From Siphonodentalium dalli (taxonomy: Eukaryota > Mollusca > Scaphopoda > Gadilida > Siphonodentaliidae), in contig CP136067.1 in assembly GCA_032622095.1 (NCBI GenBank), forward strand, positions 133,865,990-133,929,989: a stretch of DNA of 64,000 nt. Direction: 5' to 3'. The notes beneath the pieces were generated by a model. It saw nothing but the letters and a program-made list of their open reading frames with translations. It had not been told where the DNA came from and searched no databases. Made by a program: the position numbers and the translations under genes. Below, piece by piece: positions 56,400-64,000 of the stretch. How positions within the stretch are numbered: the first letter of the stretch is position 1; each line of letters begins with the position of its first letter.

Positions 56400-57300
56400 T
56401 GTCATCAGCATCCATGTCCCATGAATGTGTTTCTCCATCCCGGATCTCTAGTATATTTGATTGATGGGACATCTCCTGCACAGAAATACACATATCCACG
56501 GACGGTCATAAAAAGGGAATTAGTGGTCCCTGGGGGCTTGCTTCCACTCATATGGTTTACTTATTGACTCAAAATTTGGTACCCCCTATTTTAATGTTAT
56601 CAGCATACCTGCCTCACGAATGTGTGTCTCCACCCCGGAGACATCTTCTGCACATATATATAGCTTTGCCATAGAATTATGAGTATTGATGGACTGCTTC
56701 CCGCATATGGTGGGCCTATATATATAGACTCGAAATTTGAATAAAAAACATATTTCCAAATGCATATCAGCATCCGTGCCCCGTGAGTGTGTCTCATCCC
56801 CGGAGTTCTAGTAAATTCGAGTAAAGGGACATCTCCTAGACAGATATATACAGTTTTGATGGTCATAGAAAGGGAATTAGGGGTCCCTGGTGGCTTGCTT
56901 CCCTCACATGGTGTACTTATTAACTTAATTGGGTAAAAAAAACACCTCCTATTTTCATATCATCAGCATCCCTGCCCCATGCATGTCTCTCCACCCTGGA
57001 TCTCTAGTGTATTTGATTAAAGGCGCATCTCCTCAACATATACATACAATTTCAATGGTCATAAAAATGGAATTAGGGGTCCATGTGGGCTCATGCTTCG
57101 CTCATATGGTGTACTAATTTACTTAAAATTGGGACAAACAAATATTTTAATATAATCAGCATCCTTTCCCCACGAATGAGTGTCTCCATCCCGGAGCTCT
57201 ATTATATTTAAGTAAAGGGACATATCTTGCACTGATCTGTCCCATTAAATGGTATATAGGGGTTACTGGGTGCTTGCTTCCCTCGAAAATTGAAGAAAAA
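56400..57300. repeat. Satellite of about 160-200-bp units, five copies
   Basis: Units begin with ATCAGCAT(C/A)C near 56405, 56602, 56765, 56963 and 57158. Each carries TGTCTC(C)A(T/C)CCCGGA, CTAGTATATTTGA, GGGACATCTCCTGCAC, a GGTCATAAAAAGGGAATTAG block and TGCTTCCCTC. Unit length and identity vary, so the array is old. Confidence 0.85.
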
Positions 57301-57309
57301 CCCTCTTTC

Positions 57310-58000
57310 CATATATATTAGATTATCAACATCCAGGTCGCAATAATTATATGCGTAAAACAGGTTCTATTCTAAGCTGATAATGTGCGGTTTTGGGGAG
57401 AACAGGCTGAATTACCACAGCAACAGTGGGGTTGTTCTTGTGGATTCTTGTTGTGCCATTGTTCCATCTACAAACTAGTCATTTATGCCATTTCAGCTGT
57501 TCACAAATTGGGCGTAAATAATTGTTCGCTTCTAAATCGCCTCTGTATGCATACCCAATGCAACCACAGTGCTATCACTGTCAATTATTATTGTGCATGT
57601 AATTATAGTCCCTCTAAACGTCACAAAGAAGGTCATGTAAACCCATGCAACTGCATGTTCAAAGGTCATATATGGCTGAATAATATGTAATGTTTTTGTT
57701 GCTAAATCGCCTCTGTGGACAAAAATAACCACAACAAGAACGGGTCTACATAATGATTGTGGATTCTTATTGTGCCACCAGTCTATCTAACATTCCTAAC
57801 ATATTATCGTGCCAATAGGTTCAGATTGGACCTATATATTCACATAGGTTCTCATATTGATGAAAAATAGAACAAATAGTGTCAATAGTGTCATATCGTG
57901 CTTATATTGAACGCTGCATTTTACATCCATATGAGCGTCTTTTTCTCAAATACTCTCTATATTGGCCTAAAACGCAACATTCAAAATAATCACGTCATGT
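57310..58000. other. Interval without supported genes
   Basis: Short frames only. At about 57815-57870 a GCCAATAGGTTCAGATTGG...ATATTCACATAGGTTC block resembles the outer end of repeat A. Confidence 0.3.
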
Positions 58001-58009
58001 ACCTCTTTT

Positions 58010-58205
58010 CGCACTTTTTGTCGCTTTCAGCGCGTTACTAATGGCGCACGTTTTGCCATTACGGCGCACATACTGTCGCTTGTGACGCTGTTGGTGCGCC
58101 GAAACATGCGCTAATAGCGCACTTTTTGTCGCTTTCGGTGCGTTACTAATAGCGCACTTTTTGTCGCTTTCGGTGCGTTACTAATGGCGCACTTTTTGTC
58201 GCCAT
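58010..58205. repeat. 35-bp minisatellite (GCGCACTTTTTGTCGCTTTC core)
   Basis: About five units of GCGCACTTTTTGTCGCTTTC followed by GGTGCGTTACTAATA are seen, the first two diverged. The array abuts the inner end of repeat A, right copy. Confidence 0.9.
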
Positions 58206-58214
58206 TAGGAAGTG

Positions 58215-60800
58215 GCCCTAATAGGATTCCATAGTTGAGTGATATCTCTCTAGTGTGTGCCGAACGATTTATTCAAACAAAGAGTCCATTTCGAATTAAG
58301 TCGTATAATTCAACATAATTAGTTCAAAGGAAAAATGGAAAAAAACATTTGGGATGTATATACTATTTGCCCCAATGGGGTGCATCACAATATCAAAGAT
58401 TATTCATATCCTAGTTCACATTTAGGAACGACGGACGGAACCACGGACGGACGGAACCCATTGCTATATATCCTCTGCCAAACTTCGTTTGCGGTGGTAA
58501 TTATATCAAACTAGAATTTAAGAACTTTATCATTATACGTTTTTTTGAATTGAACTTATTATCCTCACATACATTATCCTCTATTACAGAGCGATTCCCA
58601 ACCCAATTTGACCTATATGTTATCATTCTGATACTTTCAGATTCAGAATATTTTATTGCACGACATAACATAGTTTATGGAATATAAACATAAGACATTC
58701 TGAGAACAAGAAATGAGATGGCATACTGACCGTTATCACCGAAGCCAAGTCGTATACTACATAGTTATGTTCAATGCAAATTAATACTACACTGAAGAAA
58801 TGTGACTAACTTAGGTTTGTCAACTGGGTATCCACAATGTGACTAACTTAGCTTAGTCGTAATGACTAAGGCAGAACATTAGTCACACAGACCAGGGTCA
58901 TAAATTCATTTTAATTTTAATTACCATGTTGTTTGCATCATTACTAGAGCACATAAGTGTATTTTGCACTAATCCAAGGCTCCAATCATTCATTTGTTGC
59001 ATATATTCTGTTGAGTATTAAAAGAGATGGTCCCATAAATGGCCATATTTAGTGTACTGTACCCCTTTAAGCTTCCAATCTTAAGAGAACAATCATTATT
59101 CCCATAAGACAGGACATGGTTGATAATGTACCTTGCTCGTATTTAAATTCGCGCAGTACTATTTTTCGCTCAGTTTTAAATTCGCGCACTTTGATTTCGC
59201 GCACCATGATGCGCGAATTCAAAACTGACCAAAATATTTTCGTAAAATGCTTGGTTTTGATGAAAGTTTCAGATCGTTAATGAAGATACGTGTGCATATT
59301 AAACACCATCATGGTGGCTTTACGTCGTGTATAATTTAACATAACTGCATCATCAATGTCTTGTGAAGACGGCTATTTATACGCTCCAAATAATTATTCT
59401 GATATTGAAATAGTTATAAACCACAACCGCGTATAAAAAAAACTTACATCAGAAAAATAATAATTTAAACTTGACTGTGTGTTGTGTTGTGTTGACTAAT
59501 TCAGAATGTTCGTTCACTGTGTAGTGCTAGGTTTTGAATAGGGAGGGGTGCTGTAGTGCATTTTCTGTCAGCAATATATGTATTTATTATTTCAACAGCG
59601 ATGAAGTTACCATGTTTTTTGTTGTATACTTATATCATACATATCAGTAATGGTTTTGATGTTGGTTGCCCGCATGTCAATTATAGTCCTGCAAGCCTAA
59701 TATTCGGCCCAACCTTCCGTAAGCTATATACATGTACGTAACATATAGCCTTCTTGTTTCTCGGTGGTTGGTATAAACTTAGAGGAGTCGTAGTATTTTT
59801 CGCTCAGTTTTAAATTCGCGCACCAACGAGTGCGCGAAAAATAGTACTGCGCGAATTTAAATACGAGTAATGTAATGCAAAAAGCAGTGGAAATGAAATT
59901 GCATTAACTGATTTATTTGTGAAGTAATACATTTACTTTTTATTATATGTAATGCAAAAGAGGGCCCATTACAAATTACTTTCCATTACTTGAAAAAAAT
60001 TATGCATTGCAATGCATTACCATTACAAATTACAATTACCACATCCCTGGTGTCTAGGGTGCCTTCGTATCGAGTCAAACATAGATGGAGCTTGCAATAC
60101 CTATGCGACATGTAGACGCGGCTGCGAAGTACGATGTCCATGAATTATATATGTATATCACTTTGTTCCCGGTATAAACTTTACAAAGACCACTGACGTC
60201 AGCTTGGTATCACCTCAACAACTAGCATTCAACTCCATTGCTCAAACTCTGTCAGTAACCTTTGTTATGCTCTGTTGTGAGCCATCGACATCTTCCCCGT
60301 GGTCATTCGTGATCGTACATAATGACACATGAAGTGGCTGAATGTTGTGGCACCTATGTAAAGCGATAGCGTTTGATTGTTTTGTGATATCTCTTAGATT
60401 GTAAAGCATAGCGACGAACTGTTGATACCTGACCTAAACTTTTATATTTGGATGGATCTCTGATGACACTGACGACAAGGACTTTAGTGTATAGTGGTTT
60501 GTTGAGGTACCTTGCAAGCTGAACAATGTATACACTATACAAAAAGTGTGGTAGACAAAGAACGAACAATTCATATATATGAAGTTAACTGCGTAGGTAA
60601 ACTTCATGAAACACTGTGTCCTATATCTCAAAATATCCCTGCGTAAATAGGTTCATAATCGAAGCATAATATTCACGTAGCTTTATATACTACGTATGTG
60701 ATTATGAAATTTAAATAAGCCCATAGTGGACTTATACCCGTTATTCCGTTTTATGGTGCGGGTCACAGTGAAAACACATTATAAAGAGCGTGATTATGTT
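58215..60800 (-). repeat. Repeat family A, right copy (inverted)
   Basis: Inverted relative of 22125-24375, with the landmarks given there in reverse order. It is longer because a separate inverted-repeat element of about 730 bases is inserted at 59136-59867. It lacks the hairpin MITE of the left copy. The outer end, at about 60798, is the AAAGAGCGTGATTATG side. No shared intact frame is visible. Confidence 0.85.
59136..59867. mobile_element. DNA transposon remnant with CTCGTATTTAAATTCGCGCA ends
   Basis: The left end CTCGTATTTAAATTCGCGCA plus GTACTATTTTTCGC is matched exactly, as reverse complement, at 59834-59867. Further inside, CGCTCAGTTTTAAATTCGCG occurs near both ends, and GCGCGAATTCAAAACTGA on the opposite strand near the left. 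The left copy of repeat A lacks the whole segment, which confirms insertion. The interior has no transposase frame. Confidence 0.85.
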
Positions 60801-61129
60801 TGTTAACCAGACTTTTGTTCAATTTACATTCACTTTTTGAAAATATATTTGGCTTTAGGAGCATTATGTTCCTACATATGATGAAGTATAGCTAACAGTT
60901 GCTAGATCAAAGTTTTTTTTTATTTTTGCCCTGAAGCATTATGCCCAATTACACATTTCGAGGTGGCATTAATCAATACAAAATGGCGGCCGTCGCCAAC
61001 AATCATTTCTGGACTCCGCTGACCTTTGAATTATGAATAAATTATTCTACTTTAGGTAATTTAAACTATTTTTAGAGTGGGCTGAAAAAGTCTATTAGTA
61101 TATCTCATATTCGTATACGTATACCCTAG

Positions 61130-62870
61130 GTCGCTTCGCTACCGCGGCTTCGCCGCGGGAGAGCGGGCGCTATAAGTTTTTGGCGACCCTCCCGTCCCTA
61201 TTTCGGACTCAAGCGGCGCCACTTTTGACATCAGTAGACCACACACTTAGACTCATTATAGAGATGAATATATATAAAATTTATGAAAATTGGCGAGTAT
61301 ACAAATTCGTATCAAATTTAGGGCAACTATTGTATATCTGTCACCCAAAAGGCACCAATTTGGCGCATTTGAACCACACGATTAGATTATTCGTATCACG
61401 GAGTTGGAATCAATCAATCAGTTGGAAATCGGCGCTAAACATATCGTTTATCAATGTGTGTGTTCCTCTCACCCTCTAGGCACCCCTGACTCGAATGGCC
61501 CCACTTTTGACATCTTTAAACCACACAATTATACTCCTGTTTTATCAAATTTACCCACCCCACCCCCATCTCTCACCAAAGCAGCACCAATATGACGTCT
61601 TTAAAATCACACGATTATATTCCTTATATCATGGATAAGAATGTGTATCAATTGGGTGGAAATTGGCGCTAAAAATATTGTGTATCAATTTTAGTGCCCC
61701 TCTCCCTTTCAGTGCACCCCTGACTCGAATGACGCCACTTTTTATAGCGTTAAGCCACGCCATTAGACACCTCATAACATGGGGATGAAGATGTATAAGT
61801 TTCGTGGCAATCGGCGACTAAACCAATTCTTATCATAATTAGTACCCACCCACCGCCCCAAAAATCTCTCATCCCAACGACACCAATTTGGCGTCTTTGA
61901 GTCACACAATAAGATTCCTTGTATCATGGAGAAGTTCTCAGAAGAATGTGCATCAATTTGGTGGAATTCGGCGCTAAAATTATTTTGATCAATTTTGGTG
62001 CCCCTCTTCCCTTCCGGGCATCCCTGATGCGAACGGCGCGACTTTTGATATATTTAAACCACACCATTAGATTCCTCATATTATGGTGATGATTATATTT
62101 TTGCCCCTCCCCCTTTTCTGCCCCTGACAACAACGGCGTCCCTTTAGAAAATTCTAACCCTCGCCATTATCTTTCTCGTAAAAGTTACCTATATTAGACC
62201 CCTTTTGTGCCATCTAGGTGGTCCACTGTGAATTTCTATAAAACACAAACAGACAGACAGACATTCGCAAATATAGATATAGATGTTGGTACAAATCCCC
62301 TCCCCATCCCTGACTCGAGAGGCGCCACTTTTGACATCTCTACACCACAAACTAATAGTCATCATATGATGGCGATGACTATATATAAGTTTGGCTGATA
62401 TCGGTGACGAATCACATTCTCAAATTGTGTGCGCACTCCTATCTCTGACCCATACGGCACCTATTTGCGTGCTTAACCACACAATTATATTTCGCGTATC
62501 AGAGGAGAATATATATACAATATGATGGGAATCGGCAAAATATATCATATAATTTGGTGCCACTTACCTCCCCCAACGCTGTCTCGAACGGCGCCACTTT
62601 TGACAACTTTATCCCACATCATTAGACTCTTCATATCATGAAGATGGTTATGCGTCAAATTGGTATAAATCGGCGACAAAAATATTATCAATTGTGTGCC
62701 CCTCCCACTTTTCTGTCTCTGAAACCAACTACTTCAGTTTATAAAGTTTTAACCTGGGCCAGTACCTTCCACTTAAACCGTTACCCAGCAAAACCCCATC
62801 CAGATGATTCCGCATTAATTTCTATAGAACACACAGACTGACATTCGCAAATATAGATACACACCAAATA
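61130..62870. repeat. Diverged satellite array with GGCGCCACTTTTGACAT units
   Basis: Units of about 220-300 bases repeat CCCTGACTCGAA.GGCGCCAC, TTTTGACATCTTTAAACCACA, ATTAGA.TCCTCATATCATGG, and an AAT(T/C)GGCG block. I see about seven units, some with ACAGACAGACAGACATTCGC tails at about 62250 and 62830. Divergence is high, so the array is old. Confidence 0.85.
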
Positions 62871-62879
62871 CTAGATTTT

Positions 62880-63140
62880 AAGACGATTTTGGGATAATAG
62901 ATCAATAGCAACGGTTAGTGTAAACAATATTTTATTTCTCAAAAAGGCACATAAATACATATATAACATACACAAATATACATATGAGATAAAGGTATCT
63001 GGCAGTAAGCCTATGCTTATTCGTGGCCATTTCCGCGATATAAAATTTCTTCATGATATATTTTGGTCTCAAGTGATGAATTGTCCGTTCCACAGACACC
63101 CGCGAGCATATCCGCGGCTGATCGCCGCAAGTCCGACCCC
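62880..63140 (-). pseudogene. Possible 3' end of a DDE transposase gene, weak
   Basis: On the minus strand one frame reads SVERTIHHLRPKYIMKKFYI then AEMATNKHRLTARYLYLICI to a stop, followed by an AATAAA-like signal near 62930. The VERTI pattern recalls the (H)VERAI block of DDE transposases, but no other block is visible. This could be chance. Confidence 0.2.
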
Positions 63141-63555
63141 CCCCCCGGATTACATAATTTAACTGTGAGAGCGCTCTTATTTATTTTCACTACTCTTTGG
63201 ATGAGATATGTATATCTGTTAGTAATGGAACTCAGTTAAATCGTTTGGTTCTATCTATGAACTTTTGGAGTGACATGAAATAGCAACGGTTGATCCGGGC
63301 ATGACGGTAAATATTACAAACACAGGCACTCAAATTGCTATATGCCTTACTTGTCATTGACATGAATTATCATTCATCAAGATATTTGGCACAATATATA
63401 TGATATATATTTGTTGAAAACAAATAAGATAGGGCAGAACGGGGTCTGTTAGCAGAAAACAATGGGGTGATTTTTTCCTGACTAGTCAATGTCATACCAT
63501 GCAATGGAATTTGTTCTTTAACAGTGTATAGCATAAGAAAGACATACTCAGTCAA
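63140..63555. promoter_or_regulatory. Upstream region of the PAN-type gene
   Basis: Nothing is recognised in detail: no clear TATA box, only AT-rich sequence. It lies directly upstream of the first exon at 63561 and must hold the 5' UTR, CAACAACC just before the ATG being a good initiation context. Confidence 0.3.
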
Positions 63556-63560
63556 CAACC

Positions 63561-63861
63561 ATGGAAATCTTCACTCTGGCCATCACCTTGTTGCATATTC
63601 TCGGCACCGTGGAATCGGTCGCACAGAAATTCAAACGGATCTTTGAACTGGACGGAGTACACAGACCAGGTGCGTTCGAGACTCACTCCGGAATCTACAA
63701 CGACATCAGATGCGCTAAAAAGTGTTTTAGAAATGGGTGTGTGAGCTTCGTCTACCATGTCGGAGATAAGAAATGTTATCTCTACGACTGGCCTCTGACG
63801 CCATCTACAGCCGGCTTAACGTTTCCAGGAGGCAGCATGGCATATTTGGCTGCGCATGACG
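63561..63861 (+). CDS. First coding exon of a secreted PAN/apple-like protein
   Basis: The ATG at 63561 (CAACAACCATGG context) opens a signal peptide, MEIFTLAITLLHILGTVESV, with probable cleavage around residues 19-22. A cysteine-rich segment follows: DIRCAKKCFRNGC, FVYHVGDKKCYLYDW, and GGSMAYLAAHDG. Cysteines 51, 55, 60 and 72 and the pattern of C-x3-C-x4-C-x11-C with a hydrophobic YHV strand and a final Y-L-Y fit the PAN/apple fold, used for protein or sugar binding in many secreted invertebrate proteins. The exon probably ends at ACG|GTGAGG (63861), phase 1, after which the sequence becomes AT-rich and intron-like even though the frame stays open to the window edge. The rest of the gene lies outside. 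It is the only convincing host gene here. Confidence 0.75.
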
Positions 63862-64000
63862 GTGAGGAAACGTGTGACCTATTTTCTGAGATGGGGGACC
63901 AAAACACAACTAATATACGGGCTTACGGTCGATGCTTTCGTAATTTATATTTTCATGATTCGCCACTCAAATGTTGTAGCTTATTATTTGATCCATTTGT

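Noticed and set aside
22125-60800. Giant transposon or Polinton/Maverick bounded by repeat A
   Set aside because: None of the expected genes (integrase, DNA polymerase B, capsid, packaging ATPase) is visible between the repeats, and a third partial copy of repeat A's outer end lies inside, so two independent old copies are more likely.
1-64000. tRNA, rRNA or snRNA genes
   Set aside because: I scanned for paired A/B boxes and conserved rRNA stretches and found none convincing; a covariance-model search would be needed to exclude degenerate ones.

Overview
This window looks like non-coding, repeat-rich DNA from an invertebrate animal, most likely a lophotrochozoan and perhaps a mollusc. The evidence is: AT-rich sequence, GT-AG splice sites, several non-LTR retrotransposons of animal type (one carrying a 2A-like NPG motif), a PIF/Harbinger transposase, many MITE-like elements and minisatellites, and one secreted PAN/apple-type first exon at the right edge. 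Nothing looks bacterial, and there is no CRISPR array. The species assignment is an inference from gene and repeat style only.

Left part (1-9.8 kb): a partial Harbinger transposase on the minus strand; a retrotransposon 3' tail at 1.2 kb; and a long intact minus-strand ORF of 1076 aa (endonuclease plus reverse transcriptase) at 2.4-5.6 kb, the best candidate for a still-functional protein. Dispersed repeats B, G and F follow; F carries three CCAAT-type boxes and a TATA box.

Middle-left (11.4-21.1 kb): a decayed minus-strand gene-like region with a strong intron; a composite minisatellite of about 1.45 kb whose core also occurs inside a small SGNH-like ORF next to it; a nearly perfect 2160-bp tandem duplication; and a 5'-truncated L1/Tx1-type insertion with a poly(A) tail and a clear target-site duplication that copies a splice-donor-like sequence.

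Centre (22-42 kb): mostly old repeats. The largest is family A, two inverted copies of about 2.2-2.6 kb lying 34 kb apart (22.1-24.4 and 58.2-60.8 kb). Others are hairpin MITEs, a TTAA-flanked MITE family (C), a hAT-like element with CGAATC repeats, a long (AT)n tract, and a 2.5-kb nested tandem array (36.8-39.3 kb) full of nuclear-receptor-like half sites and NRF1-like palindromes.

Right part (42.5-64 kb): a broken CR1-like retrotransposon with a 2A-like peptide (43.4-47.2 kb), a second copy of only its N-terminus at 56.2 kb, a truncated relative of the 2.4-5.6 kb element, a Harbinger-like MITE with TTA target duplications (54.3-55.5 kb), several satellite arrays, and finally exon 1 of a secreted protein (63.6-63.9 kb). 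The window thus holds one likely host exon, a few weak exon candidates and a record of transposon invasion, decay and local duplication. All similarities were judged by eye; no search was run.
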